Notes under the pieces: model-generated | What the model was told of the DNA's origin: nothing | Databases searched by the model: none | The model's input: the letters and a program-made list of their open reading frames with translations, nothing else | Made by a program: the position numbers and the translations under genes | Shown: positions 1 to 9,007 of the stretch, one piece after another | How the letters are laid out: every line of letters begins with the position of its first letter | Numbering within the stretch: position 1 is the stretch's first letter | NCBI RefSeq assembly: GCF_002498315.1 | Contig: NZ_DAGX01000005.1 | Location: forward strand, 372,654-419,959 | Direction of reading: 5' to 3' | Origin: Methanofollis sp. UBA420 | GTDB lineage: Archaea > Halobacteriota > Methanomicrobia > Methanomicrobiales > Methanofollaceae | DNA length: 47,306 nucleotides

Positions 1-137
1 CCCCCCCCGGGCAACCGCCACTCCCGGATAGAGATTCTAGATGACCAGAAATTCAATGATTTTTTTCGAACTCACTCTCACTCTTTGCCCCCATCGCGAC
101 CACCCCCCCTTAAGTACCCCCACCCCCATCCCTCCTC

Positions 138-821
138 GTGACACCGCGCCACGACCCCATCCCCTGGCCAACCGATCCTGCCGACGCCCTCGCCCTCCAG
201 AAGGAACTGCGCAGCCAGGTGGTTCCCGCGGGGTCGCCTGAACCGATCCGTATCGCCGGACTCGACGCGGCGTACTCGGCCGACGGCAGGACGATCTTCG
301 GGGCGGCCGCGGCCCTCGCCTGCCCCTCCCTCAGGTTCGTGGAGGGGGTGACAGCCGCGGTGCCGGTGACATTCCCCTACATCCCCGGCCTCTTCACCTT
401 CAGGGAGGGGCCAGCCCTCCTCACCACCCTCGACCGGTTATCCTCCAGCCCCGACCTCCTGATGGTCCACGGCCACGGCATCGCCCATCCCCGGCGGTGC
501 GGGATCGCCTCGCACCTCGGCGTCGTCACCGGCATCCCCTCGGTCGGCGTCGCCGACACCCTCCTCTGCGGCGAGGCAGGAGAGACGGGCGCACTGCGGG
601 GGGCGACGGCGCCGGTGACGGAGAAGGGCGAGACGATCGGGTGTGCGGTGCGGACCAGCCCCTGCGTCAGGCCGGTCTACGTCTCCCCCGGCCACCTCAT
701 CGACATCGCCGGGGCCGTCAGGATAGTCCTCCTGACCACGCCCCGTTTCCGCACCCCCGAACCCCTGCGGGCCGCCCACCGCCTCGCCGCCCTCGCCCGA
801 GACTCCGCCGCATTCCGGTGA
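138..821 (+). CDS. nfi: Endonuclease V homologue with altered active site
   Basis: Endonuclease V family protein of 227 aa (GTG start), the usual length. Family members cut DNA or RNA one base 3' of deaminated adenine (inosine). Visible family blocks, in order: GLDAAY (first catalytic Asp, present), YIPGLFTFREGPALL (catalytic Glu in FRE, present), HGHGIAHPRRCGIASHLGV, SVGVADTLLCG and VSPGHLID (conserved His, present). Two key positions differ from the family: the block normally reads DGxGxAHPR with a metal-binding Asp, but here it is HGHG; and the GVAK lysine is Asp (GVAD). Fold membership is sure; nuclease activity is doubtful. No clear ribosome binding site precedes the GTG. It lies 37 bases upstream of the copper ATPase with no evident functional link. 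Confidence 0.85.
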   Translation: MTPRHDPIPWPTDPADALALQKELRSQVVPAGSPEPIRIAGLDAAYSADGRTIFGAAAALACPSLRFVEGVTAAVPVTFPYIPGLFTFREGPALLTTLDRLSSSPDLLMVHGHGIAHPRRCGIASHLGVVTGIPSVGVADTLLCGEAGETGALRGATAPVTEKGETIGCAVRTSPCVRPVYVSPGHLIDIAGAVRIVLLTTPRFRTPEPLRAAHRLAALARDSAAFR

Positions 822-858
822 GGGAGGGTTCATATCAGAAGATACCCAACAGGGGCGT

Positions 859-3465
859 ATGGAGACGGAGGAAGAGAAACAGGAGGGCCAGACCCGGAAA
901 GAGACCCTCAAGGTCTCTGGCATGCACTGCGCCACCTGTGCTCTCACCATCGAGAAGGCCCTGAAGACCATGGACGGGGTGAAGGGGGCCGCGGTGAACC
1001 TCGGCACCGAGCAGGCCTCCGTGGAGTACGACCCGGCGAAGGTGAGTGCGACCGAGATCGAGCAGGCCGTCGCGGGCGCGGGCTACGCGGTCGTCACCGG
1101 CAGAGCGACCCTCAAGGTCGGCGGCATGATGTGCGCCACCTGCGTGAAGACGATCGAGACGGCCCTGCAGGCCCTGCCCGGCGTCGTCTCGGCCACCGTC
1201 AACCTCGGGGCGGAGAGGGCCTATGTCGTCTACAACCCCGACACCGTCGGCATCCCTGAGATGAAGGCGGCGATCGAGGACGCCGGTTACCAGTACCTCG
1301 GCATGGAGGGGGAGGAGACGGGCGAGATCGAGAAGAAGGCCCGAGAGGCCGACCTCCGGGACAAAAAACGGCGCATCATCGTCGGCGCCGTCGCCTCCGC
1401 GGTGCTGATGGGGCTGATGTTTGCGATGCCCCCGGTGCCCGTGGCCATGCCCTACCTCCTCCTCGTCATCGCCACTCCCCCCTTCGTCTACCTCTCCGGG
1501 CCGATCTTCCTCGGTGCCTGGCGGGCCCTGAAGAACAGGACCCTGAACATGGACGTCATGTACTCGATGGGCATCGGCGTCGCCTTCGCGGCCTCGGTCC
1601 TCGGCACCTTCGGGATCGTCCTCACCACCGACTTCCTCTTCTACGAGACCGCCGTGATGCTCGCCACCTTCCTCACCCTCGGTCGGTACCTGGAGGCGCG
1701 GGCGAAGGGGCGGACAGGCGAGGCGATCGCCGCCCTCGTCCGCCTGCGGCCGAAGACCGCCACCGTCCTTGCTGACGGGAAGGAGGAGGAGAGGCCGATC
1801 GAAGAGGTCAGGCCGGGCGACGTCATCCTGATCAGACCGGGCGGGCAGGTGCCTGTCGACGGCACGGTCAGGAAGGGGGAGAGTTATGTGGACGAGTCGA
1901 TGATCAGCGGCGAGCCCCTCCCTGTCGGGAAAGAGCCCGGGGGAAAAGTCGTCGGCGGCACCATCAACCAGGACGGCGTCCTCGAGGTCGAAGCCACGCG
2001 GGTGGGCAGGGACACCGTCCTCGCCCAGATCATCAGGCTCGTCGAGGAGGCGCAGGGTACCAGGCCCCCTGTCCAGAGGATCGCGGACACCGCCGTCACC
2101 TACTTCATCCCGGCCGTCCTCGCCGTCGCCGCGGCCGCGTTCCTCACCTGGTACTTTGTCCTCGACGCCACCCTCCTCTTCGCCCTCACCACCCTCATCT
2201 CGGTGCTCGTCATCGCCTGCCCCTGCGCCCTCGGCCTTGCGACCCCGACCGCGATCACCGTCGGCGTCGGCCGGGGTGCCGAACTCGGCATCCTGATCAA
2301 GAGCGGCGAGGCCCTGGAGTCAGCCGAGAACCTCACCACCGTTGCTTTCGACAAGACGGGCACCCTGACAAAGGGGAAGCCGGAGGTCACCGACGTCGTC
2401 GGCCTTGCGGCGGAGAAGAACGAGGTGCTCGCCCTTGCCGCGGGTGTAGAAAGGAACTCGCAGCACCCGGTCGCCACGGCCATCGTTGGGTCTGCCGGAG
2501 AGCGGGGCCTCGCCATCCCGGAGAGCACGGATTTCGACACCGTGCGGGGGAAGGGCGTCGTCGCCGTCGTCGAGGGCAGGCAGGTCGCCCTCGGCAACAG
2601 GGCCCTCCTCGCGGAGAGGATGATCACGCCTTCCGGCGAAGCGGCGGATGCTGCGGAACGCCTCGAAGAGGAGGGAAAGACCGTCTCCTTCCTCGCGGCC
2701 GACGGCAGGGTGCTCGGCGTCCTCGCCGTCGCCGACACCCTGAAGCCCACCGCCATGCAGGCGGTCGCCGCCCTGAAAAAGATGGGCCTATCCGTCGTGA
2801 TGGTCACCGGGGACAACGAGAGGACGGCACATGCCATCGCCGGCATGATCGGGATCGACCGCGTCCTCGCCGAGGTGCTCCCGGACGAGAAGGCCGCCGA
2901 GGTGAGGGCGCTCCAGGACCGGGGCGACAGGGTCGCCTTCGTCGGCGACGGCATCAACGACGCCCCGGCCCTCGCCCAGGCCGACCTCGGGATCGCCATC
3001 GGCGGCGGGACCGACGTCGCCATCGAGAGCGGCGACGTGGTCCTCGTCAAAGACGACCTGACAGACGTGCCTGCCGCGATCCAGCTCTCCCAGAAGACGA
3101 TCGGCCGGGTGAAGATGAACCTCTTCTGGGCCTTCGCCTACAATGCCGCCCTCATCCCCGTCGCCGCCGGCGTCCTGTACCCCGCGTTCGGCATCACCTT
3201 CAGGCCCGAACTCGCCGGCCTCGCCATGGCCGCGAGTTCGGTCACCGTCGTGACGCTCTCCCTCCTCCTCAAAGGTTATATGCCGGAGGCGAAAAGAGGG
3301 AAGACGGAGGAAAGAGGCATGGAGATCGATCCGGTCTGCAAGATGAAGGTCGACCCGACGACCGCCCGGCACACGAGCGACTACAAGGGGAAGAAGTACT
3401 ACTTCTGTGCACCGGGGTGCAAGAAGGCGTTCGAGGCAGAGCCAGAGAAGTATTTGAAAGGGTGA
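859..3465 (+). CDS. copA: Copper-translocating P-type ATPase with C-terminal YHS domain
   Basis: P1B-type ATPase of 868 aa that exports Cu+ across the cytoplasmic membrane using ATP. Two N-terminal heavy-metal domains carry GMHCATC (Cys24, Cys27) and GMMCATC (Cys92, Cys95). The core shows the actuator SGE motif, the membrane CPC metal site (454-456), the phosphorylated Asp498 in DKTGTLTKG, the SQHP motif and GDGINDAPAL. After the last membrane segments a short linker leads to a YHS domain (about 822-868, DPVCKMKV and YYFCAPGCKKAF), a small metal-binding module found on some Cu ATPases. An AGGGG ribosome binding site lies 4 bases before the ATG. The internal ATG near 3319 could in principle initiate a separate YHS peptide, but the frame is continuous, so a fusion is the simplest reading. 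Confidence 0.95.
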   Translation: METEEEKQEGQTRKETLKVSGMHCATCALTIEKALKTMDGVKGAAVNLGTEQASVEYDPAKVSATEIEQAVAGAGYAVVTGRATLKVGGMMCATCVKTIETALQALPGVVSATVNLGAERAYVVYNPDTVGIPEMKAAIEDAGYQYLGMEGEETGEIEKKAREADLRDKKRRIIVGAVASAVLMGLMFAMPPVPVAMPYLLLVIATPPFVYLSGPIFLGAWRALKNRTLNMDVMYSMGIGVAFAASVLGTFGIVLTTDFLFYETAVMLATFLTLGRYLEARAKGRTGEAIAALVRLRPKTATVLADGKEEERPIEEVRPGDVILIRPGGQVPVDGTVRKGESYVDESMISGEPLPVGKEPGGKVVGGTINQDGVLEVEATRVGRDTVLAQIIRLVEEAQGTRPPVQRIADTAVTYFIPAVLAVAAAAFLTWYFVLDATLLFALTTLISVLVIACPCALGLATPTAITVGVGRGAELGILIKSGEALESAENLTTVAFDKTGTLTKGKPEVTDVVGLAAEKNEVLALAAGVERNSQHPVATAIVGSAGERGLAIPESTDFDTVRGKGVVAVVEGRQVALGNRALLAERMITPSGEAADAAERLEEEGKTVSFLAADGRVLGVLAVADTLKPTAMQAVAALKKMGLSVVMVTGDNERTAHAIAGMIGIDRVLAEVLPDEKAAEVRALQDRGDRVAFVGDGINDAPALAQADLGIAIGGGTDVAIESGDVVLVKDDLTDVPAAIQLSQKTIGRVKMNLFWAFAYNAALIPVAAGVLYPAFGITFRPELAGLAMAASSVTVVTLSLLLKGYMPEAKRGKTEERGMEIDPVCKMKVDPTTARHTSDYKGKKYYFCAPGCKKAFEAEPEKYLKG

Positions 3466-3529
3466 GGGCGGGAGAGAAACTCTTCCCCTCTATTCACAGG
3501 GGCATCGGGGCTGGTCTGATAAAGACTTG

Positions 3530-3697
3530 TCAGAACTCAGGGTCGAGATAGTAGACCCCATTCTTATCGTAGATCATGACCTCCTCCTCGACATAGACAG
3601 ATATTCCATTTTTAGTGTAGACCGTAACCTCATCATTATCACTCCAGAAAATATTCTGTGTTCCTGACAGAGAATACGTTGATGAGAGATATCCTAG
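3530..3697 (-). pseudogene. Decayed gene tail with two repeated beta-hairpin-like units
   Basis: An open reverse-strand frame of 55 codons runs between a stop at 3698-3700 and a stop at 3530-3532 and lacks a start codon over most of its length. Its end holds two similar units, DEVTVYTKNGISVYV and EEVMIYDKNGVYYLD, which look like real protein (charged, beta-rich, internally repeated) rather than random translation. I read it as the 3' remnant of a lost gene; the family is not recognised. It could also be a short intact gene starting at the ATG in EEVMIY, which seems too short. Confidence 0.35.
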
Positions 3698-4029
3698 TTA
3701 TAGCATAATCGTCAACATATCATTCTATTGCAAATAAGCAGCCTCAAAAAGCAGTCATGGACAGAGAACGCTCGCCACACAGCCCAGTATTCACAACCAT
3801 CACCTTGTCGACGGAGAAACCTGCGGGAGAGGTTGAAGTACAGGACATCCAGACGACTGGCACGTTCGAAAGTACCCTTCGGCCTTCAGGCACACCTCCC
3901 TGGAAAGCATCATCACCGAACACCTCCGCCCGGCAAACAGATACGCGGATAAAAATATAATCGGCTCAAAGATTCGATTAAACAGATATAATCGGATAAT
4001 ATCACGAAATCTCGAAAATATTCTGCAAA
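3698..4029. other. Gap without a convincing gene
   Basis: About 330 bases lie between the decayed tail and the promoter of the arginine decarboxylase. Overlapping plus-strand frames of 67-74 codons exist around 3728-3960 and a minus-strand frame of 90 codons around 3800-4072. None has a ribosome binding site or a recognisable domain. The stretch is richer in A+T than the flanking genes and may be degraded coding sequence. Confidence 0.4.
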
Positions 4030-4046
4030 GAAATATACTTTTAAGT
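4030..4046 (+). promoter_or_regulatory. Probable TATA-box promoter of arginine decarboxylase
   Basis: The A+T-rich stretch AAATATACTTTTAAG resembles an archaeal TATA box (with possible purine-rich BRE just upstream) and lies about 55 bases before the start codon, which leaves room for a short leader carrying the GGTGAT ribosome binding site at 4084-4089. Confidence 0.5.
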
Positions 4047-4096
4047 AGAGGGGGACACAAATAGAGAAGCAATTCATTCCATGGGTGATATAGGGG

Positions 4097-4600
4097 TTGA
4101 CCAGAACATTTGTGCCAAAAAGGGTGTTTTTTACCTGCGGCGTGGGACGGGACTCCGAGTACCTCGGGTCCTTTGAGATGGCTCTCAGAGCAGCGAAGAT
4201 CGAGTGTTACAATCTCGTGACAGTCAGTTCGATCCTACCGCCAAAGTGCCGGATCATCCCGCGTGAGGAGGGTCTTCTCGACCTCGAACCAGGGAGCGTC
4301 GTCTTCACGGTTATGTCCAGGATCGCCTCCAACGAGCCCCACCGCAGGATCTCCGCATCGATCGGGGTCGCAATCCCCCAGAACATGGAGGAGGAATGGG
4401 GTTACTTCGCCGAGCACCATGCATTCGGTGACGACAAGGAAAAGGCCGGGCAGTACGCCGAGCACCTTGCGTACAACATGTACCGGAGCATCACCGACAA
4501 AACGCCGGAAAAAACTTTAAATATCACTGAAAGCGCAATCGTGGACGAGGACGGCAGATGGACGACCGTCCTCGCGGCTGCAGTCTTCCTCATGGAGTAA
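4097..4600 (+). CDS. pdaD: Pyruvoyl-dependent arginine decarboxylase
   Basis: Makes agmatine and CO2 from arginine, the first step of archaeal polyamine synthesis. The proenzyme (167 aa) cleaves itself between two serines to create the pyruvoyl cofactor; the site is Ser44-Ser45 in LVTVSSILPP, and the following GSVVFTVMSR and EEWGYFAEHH blocks match the family. Start: TTG at 4097, chosen because GGTGAT lies 7 bases upstream and PKRVFFTCGVG, the normal N-terminus, follows at once; the ATG at 4081 is out of frame. It is followed after 3 bases by a zinc-ribbon gene, so the two are probably co-transcribed. Confidence 0.93.
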   Translation: MTRTFVPKRVFFTCGVGRDSEYLGSFEMALRAAKIECYNLVTVSSILPPKCRIIPREEGLLDLEPGSVVFTVMSRIASNEPHRRISASIGVAIPQNMEEEWGYFAEHHAFGDDKEKAGQYAEHLAYNMYRSITDKTPEKTLNITESAIVDEDGRWTTVLAAAVFLME

Positions 4601-4603
4601 TAT

Positions 4604-5065
4604 ATGACATCACGTACACGCGCCCACCACACCATCTGTCCGTACTGCAACGAAGAGGTCTATCTCGAGGAGTTGATCGGAGGGAAGTGCCCCCTCTGCG
4701 GCGGCACCCTCGAAGACCCGGAGGACGACATCGAGGTCGATGAGGACGGCATCGAGCGCTCCGACCTCTCGTGGCTCATCTGCCACTACTTCCTCTTTAA
4801 GAAACTGGACGAACTCGGCGCGAACCCCCTCCAGATCATGCAGGTGATCCAGCGGTTCGACGAGGAGGACATCTTCGGGGAGGACGCCACGGCGACGACC
4901 TCTTTCGAGGTCGAAGTCCCCTTCCGCCGCCTGGAACGGTTCATACCCAGGCACTGCGCCTCCTGCGGCAAACTCTTCGTCAGGGGCGGGAAAAAAGTGA
5001 TCGCGGGGGATGCGGGCAGGCCGGGTTTCACCGTCGCCTACCACTGCCCCCACTGCTCTCAGTAA
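4604..5065 (+). CDS. Uncharacterised double zinc-ribbon protein
   Basis: Protein of 153 aa of unknown function. An N-terminal ribbon CPYC...CPLC (about residues 12-32) and a C-terminal ribbon CASC...CPHC (about 118-152) flank an acidic stretch and a helical middle segment (WLICHYFLFKKLDELG). Paired CxxC ribbons suggest a metal-stabilised nucleic-acid or protein binding role, but this is only inference. It starts 3 bases after the arginine decarboxylase stop and its last 7 bases overlap the convergent proS gene. Confidence 0.75.
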   Translation: MTSRTRAHHTICPYCNEEVYLEELIGGKCPLCGGTLEDPEDDIEVDEDGIERSDLSWLICHYFLFKKLDELGANPLQIMQVIQRFDEEDIFGEDATATTSFEVEVPFRRLERFIPRHCASCGKLFVRGGKKVIAGDAGRPGFTVAYHCPHCSQ

Positions 5066-6495
5066 GTCCGGGCAATTACCGTCGACGTGCCGGGGCGACC
5101 GCAAACAATGCAGCGCCCCTCTGTCTTCGTGACATGCGGGCTCCTGACCTCTGTGCCAAGGACGCTCGCATTCGTCTCTTTTTCGATTCTTTCTGCACAC
5201 GCCTCGTCGCCGCACCAGTGTACGACGGCAATGCCCGTCTCGACCGCCCGGACCGCCTCTTCGACGCTCTCCGCAGGAACGAGGTGGGAGGTGAGGAAGG
5301 CCTCGGCCTTCTCCCGCAGGCGCAGGGAAAATGCCGCACAGATCTCCGGGATGCGCACGACGATCTCGTCGCGCTTCACCGCCATCTTCTCGCCGTCCCG
5401 CGTGGCGACGACGACCGTGCCGGCATCCAGGTCGCGGGGGCCGACCTCGATGCGCAGGGGCACGCCCCGCATCTCCCAGTGGTAATACTTCGCGCCGGGC
5501 CGCATATCGCGGTCGTCCACCTTCACCCGGAGACCGGAGGCTTCGAGTTCGTCCTTCAGGGCCGCAGCCGCGGCCACGACCTCGTCGGCCCGCTTCTTCA
5601 TGATGATCGGGATGATCACCGCCTGCACGGGCGCCACCTTCGGCGGCAGGACAAGGCCCCTGTCGTCGCCGTGGACACCGATCGTCGCCGCAATGCACCG
5701 TTCCGAGATGCCGTAGCAGGTCTGGGAGACGAACTGCCTCTCGCCGTTCGCGTCCTCGTAGGTGATATCGTAGGTCTTCGAGAAATGGTCGCCAAGGTGG
5801 TGGGCGGTCCCGACCTGGAGGGTTCTGCCATCGGGCATCAGGGCGTCCACGGCCATCGTGTAGTCGGCGCCCGGGAACTTGTCCCAGTCAGGCCGCTTCG
5901 AGATGATCACCGGGATGCCGAGGTCATCGTAGAAGCGCGTGTACAGGGAGAGTGCGATCTCGACCTGGGCCGCTGCTTCCTCCCAGGTTGCATGAGCCGT
6001 GTGCGCCTCCTTGAAGGAGGTGATCTCGCGGAGGCGGATCAGGGGCCGGGTGTGCTTCGTCTCGTACCTGAAGGTATTGACGATCTGGTACACCTTGATG
6101 GGCAGGTCGGCGTGCGACCTGACCCAGAGGGAGAACATCGGGTAGATCGCCGTCTCGCTCGTCGGCCGCAGGGCAAGAGGGATATCAAGTTCTGAAAGGC
6201 CGCCGTGGGTGACCCAGTAGACCTCCTCCTCGAAGCCCTTGATGTGCTCGGCCTCCTTCATGAACTCGGTTTTGGGGATGAGGAGGGGAAAGAGAGTCTC
6301 TTCATGGCCAGACCGGTCCAGGAGATCGCGGAGGATCGCATAGGTGTGACGCCGCAGGCCGAAGCCGAAGGGGTACCAGACGTACAGGCCCTTGACCGGG
6401 TACCTGACGTCCATGATCTCGGCACGCCAGAGCACGTCATTGTACCAGGCGGAAAAGTCGGATTTTAGGGGAAGTGAACCGCTCTCTTCTTCCAT
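5059..6495 (-). CDS. proS: Prolyl-tRNA synthetase, archaeal/eukaryotic type
   Basis: Charges tRNA-Pro with proline using ATP. The 478 aa length and architecture are those of the archaeal type: class II catalytic core with TSETAIYPMFSLWVRSHADLP and a motif 2 region around TFRYETKHTRPLIR, an anticodon-binding domain (VQAVIIPIIMKK onward), and a C-terminal zinc domain with CGDEAC and CIVC cysteine pairs. The protein ends in Tyr, the C-terminal residue typical of this ProRS class. The downstream membrane gene pair is on the same strand upstream (6506-7910), 10 bases before its start, so an operon is possible. A tRNA-Pro(GGG) gene also lies in this window at 38.6 kb. Confidence 0.96.
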   Translation of the reverse strand: MEEESGSLPLKSDFSAWYNDVLWRAEIMDVRYPVKGLYVWYPFGFGLRRHTYAILRDLLDRSGHEETLFPLLIPKTEFMKEAEHIKGFEEEVYWVTHGGLSELDIPLALRPTSETAIYPMFSLWVRSHADLPIKVYQIVNTFRYETKHTRPLIRLREITSFKEAHTAHATWEEAAAQVEIALSLYTRFYDDLGIPVIISKRPDWDKFPGADYTMAVDALMPDGRTLQVGTAHHLGDHFSKTYDITYEDANGERQFVSQTCYGISERCIAATIGVHGDDRGLVLPPKVAPVQAVIIPIIMKKRADEVVAAAAALKDELEASGLRVKVDDRDMRPGAKYYHWEMRGVPLRIEVGPRDLDAGTVVVATRDGEKMAVKRDEIVVRIPEICAAFSLRLREKAEAFLTSHLVPAESVEEAVRAVETGIAVVHWCGDEACAERIEKETNASVLGTEVRSPHVTKTEGRCIVCGRPGTSTVIARTY

Positions 6496-6505
6496 GAAAG
6501 TAACC

Positions 6506-7072
6506 TCAAACTACTAAATGTAGGAGTGCGGGCGTTATAAAGGCCTCTATAATAGCCGCCACGGCAAGAAGGGGCACGACAATGCGGAGAAAGAGGCCAC
6601 CCAACCGGGCGGCATCGGCCGCCGCGTCCCCCTGCCCCCTGGCGTCGGCAAAGACGGAACGGGCAAGGGCGAGGCCGAGGGCCGCGGCGATGAAGATGGC
6701 CGGGATTTCGAAGATCCCGTGAGGGGCGAGCCCTGCAAGGAGGCCGAGAGGTCCGACCTTCTCCGCGATCTGGTCGGCAAAGAGGCCGATCACGAGGCCG
6801 TTCGAGAAGAGGATGAAGAAGGTCAGGAGGCCGAAAGTGGCGCCGCCAAGGAAGAGGAGGACGCAGGCCTGCAGGTTGTTCAGGAAGATCTTCACGGCGA
6901 GCATGACAGGACTGTCGCCGAGGATCTGGGAGAAGACACCCTCCATAATCGTCTTCAGGATCTGGTCTGCCGCCGGGTCTCCCGAGGCGGCGAGGCCATA
7001 GCCCGCGGCGATGCCGACAGAGAAGATGACGACCGTCGCGGCAAGATAGGGGAGGAACTCCCGCCTAGACAT
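6506..7072 (-). CDS. SpoIIM (stage II sporulation M-like) family membrane protein
   Basis: Integral membrane protein of 188 aa with about five hydrophobic segments. The block NNLQACVLLFLGGATFGLLT followed by the FSNGLVIGLFAD and LAPHGIFEIPAIFIAAALG segments is the SpoIIM/DUF95 signature. Archaea have no sporulation; the role of the archaeal members is unknown, and some SpoIIM proteins are proposed to take part in membrane remodelling or transport. It overlaps the DUF63 gene by 8 bases (upstream on the same strand), so the two membrane proteins are translationally coupled and may act together. Confidence 0.85.
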   Translation of the reverse strand: MSRREFLPYLAATVVIFSVGIAAGYGLAASGDPAADQILKTIMEGVFSQILGDSPVMLAVKIFLNNLQACVLLFLGGATFGLLTFFILFSNGLVIGLFADQIAEKVGPLGLLAGLAPHGIFEIPAIFIAAALGLALARSVFADARGQGDAAADAARLGGLFLRIVVPLLAVAAIIEAFITPALLHLVV

Positions 7073-7910
7073 AGATCACCATCCTCATCATGTCCCTGAT
7101 ACCGGGCGCCATGCCGACGACGATCATCGCAAGGATCACCAGGTGCCAGAAGGCGGGGTTCCCCTCCTTCCGGTACATTTCAAGGACATATATCGCGGGG
7201 ATGATCACGGCGAGTTTCAAGGGGAACATCGAAAAGGCCGTCCCTGTCCACTCGATCAGGTGGGAACCGACGACATGCTGCTCCACATAAGCCATGGGGT
7301 GGAGGTCGATCCCGAAACTCGTGGCGCTCGCGTCGAGCATGTGGCCGGCGATGAGGAGAGTGTACAGGGGGTCGGCGACGTACTCCCAGTGGAGGACGTA
7401 CCTGAGGAAACCCCAGACCGCCGCGGTCGAGACCGCCGCCATCGCCGGGATCGCAAAGAGGACGACGAAGTCGATCCTGGTGTTGACCGTACCCCACCCG
7501 AGGAGGAGAAGCGTCGTCGCTACCGAAAGGGCGATGCCAATCCATCCGTAGACCCGTATCGAGTCGGCGACAAGACCCTTCATCTCCAGGATGCGGGAGA
7601 GGAAGAGTGCGATGACGGTGATGAAGAAGACCACGAAGAAGATGATGGGCGTGATCAGGAGGAAGTGGGCGTCCGACGTGATCATCCCGGTGTCCTCGAC
7701 GACCCGCAGAAGACCGCCGAGCACGACGAAGGGGATCGTCGAGAGTGTGAAACGCCGGTCGACCTCGATCCCGAAACGGCGGAGGCCGCGATAGACGAGC
7801 CAGACCGAAAAGATGAGGATGAGGGCGTAGGTGAGCGTATCGACGATCGTGTACGGCTGGCCGTACCTGATCGGATCGATGTAGTATTTGTAGAGGAACT
7901 CCCTAATCAT
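7065..7910 (-). CDS. DUF63 family membrane protein
   Basis: Polytopic membrane protein of about 281 aa with 7-8 hydrophobic segments. The N-terminal YKYYIDPIRYGQPYTIVDT and the GHMLDASATSFGIDLHP segment, with conserved His and Asp within membrane helices, match the archaeal DUF63 family of unknown function. I chose the ATG at 7910 (MIREFLYKYY); a TTG at 7922 would add four residues but would overlap the divergent G1P dehydrogenase. The buried polar residues suggest an enzyme or transporter rather than a structural protein. The divergent neighbour makes lipid headgroup precursor, which hints at a membrane-lipid link, but this is inference. Confidence 0.85.
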   Translation of the reverse strand: MIREFLYKYYIDPIRYGQPYTIVDTLTYALILIFSVWLVYRGLRRFGIEVDRRFTLSTIPFVVLGGLLRVVEDTGMITSDAHFLLITPIIFFVVFFITVIALFLSRILEMKGLVADSIRVYGWIGIALSVATTLLLLGWGTVNTRIDFVVLFAIPAMAAVSTAAVWGFLRYVLHWEYVADPLYTLLIAGHMLDASATSFGIDLHPMAYVEQHVVGSHLIEWTGTAFSMFPLKLAVIIPAIYVLEMYRKEGNPAFWHLVILAMIVVGMAPGIRDMMRMVIYV

Positions 7911-7921
7911 CTGTGATCTCA

Positions 7922-9001
7922 ATGGACGGAGAGGATATTAAAGTACTCAGGGAGAAGGTCTTTGACAAGTCCAGATGGATGCAGCTCCCCAGAGACATCC
8001 TCATCGGGCATAACGTCCTCAGGGAGATACCTTCGGTCTGTAAGGACCTCTGTTTCGGCTCCCATGCCCTCCTTCTCGCCGGAGAACATACGATGACCGT
8101 TGCCGGAGACGAGATCGTCTCCCTCCTCGCGGACACCTGCGATGTGAAGACCTGCATCGTCGGTTCGAACACCGCGGCCGACATTGCACGGATCGAGAGG
8201 GAAGGTGCCGGCGCCGACTTCATCATCGGGGTCGGGGGGGGGCGGGTGATCGACACCGCCAAGATCGTCTCGTACAACCTTGACCGCCAGTTCATCTCGG
8301 TCCCGACGGCCGCCGCCCACGACGGCATCGCCTCGTCGCGGGCAAGCATCCCGACCCCCGAGGGGAGCGTCTCCCTGAGCGCCCACCCCCCCATCGCGGT
8401 CGTGGCCGACACCGGGATCATCGCCGCCGCACCTCCCCGCCTCCTTGCCGCGGGGTGCGCCGATATCATCTCGAACTACACCGCGATCCTGGACTGGGAA
8501 CTCGCCCACCGCCTGCGGGGCGAACCCCTCTCCGAGTACGCGATGGCCCTCTCGAAGATGACCGCCGAGATCATCGTGAAAAACGCCGACGTGATCAGCG
8601 GCCTGACCGAGGAGAGCGCCTGGATCGTCATGAAGGCCCTCGTCTCCTCAGGCGTTGCCATGAGTATCGCCGGGTCGTCCAGACCTGCGAGTGGCGGCGA
8701 GCACAAGTTCTCCCACGCCCTTGATCGGATCGCACCGGGAAAGGCGCTCCACGGGGAACAGTGCGGCGTCGGGGCGATCATCACGATGTACCTCCACGGC
8801 GGAGACTGGCGGTGGATACGGGACTCTTTGAAGAGGATCGGGGCGCCGACAACACCGGCAGAACTCGGGATCGACGATGCAATCGCGGTCGAGGCGGTCC
8901 TTGCGGCACGCACCATCAGGCCCGAACGTTTCACCATCCTGGACATGGGCCTCTCGAAAGAGAATGCCGAACGGATCATCAGGATGCTGTACGAGGAGTG
9001 A
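7922..9001 (+). CDS. egsA: sn-Glycerol-1-phosphate dehydrogenase
   Basis: Reduces dihydroxyacetone phosphate to sn-glycerol-1-phosphate with NAD(P)H, the step that sets archaeal lipid stereochemistry. About 359 aa. The nucleotide-binding loop is GVGGGRVIDTAK; the metal ligands of this iron-type dehydrogenase superfamily appear in AAAHDGIASSRAS (Asp), GGEHKFSHALD (His) and ALHGEQCGVG (His). Start ATG at 7922 has GTGATCT a few bases upstream; a GTG at 7913 would add three residues and overlap the ribosome binding site. It is divergent from DUF63 with almost no spacer, so the two promoters must lie inside or beside each other's leaders. UPF0179 follows after 6 bases. Confidence 0.96.
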   Translation: MDGEDIKVLREKVFDKSRWMQLPRDILIGHNVLREIPSVCKDLCFGSHALLLAGEHTMTVAGDEIVSLLADTCDVKTCIVGSNTAADIARIEREGAGADFIIGVGGGRVIDTAKIVSYNLDRQFISVPTAAAHDGIASSRASIPTPEGSVSLSAHPPIAVVADTGIIAAAPPRLLAAGCADIISNYTAILDWELAHRLRGEPLSEYAMALSKMTAEIIVKNADVISGLTEESAWIVMKALVSSGVAMSIAGSSRPASGGEHKFSHALDRIAPGKALHGEQCGVGAIITMYLHGGDWRWIRDSLKRIGAPTTPAELGIDDAIAVEAVLAARTIRPERFTILDMGLSKENAERIIRMLYEE

Positions 9002-9007
9002 TATGGT

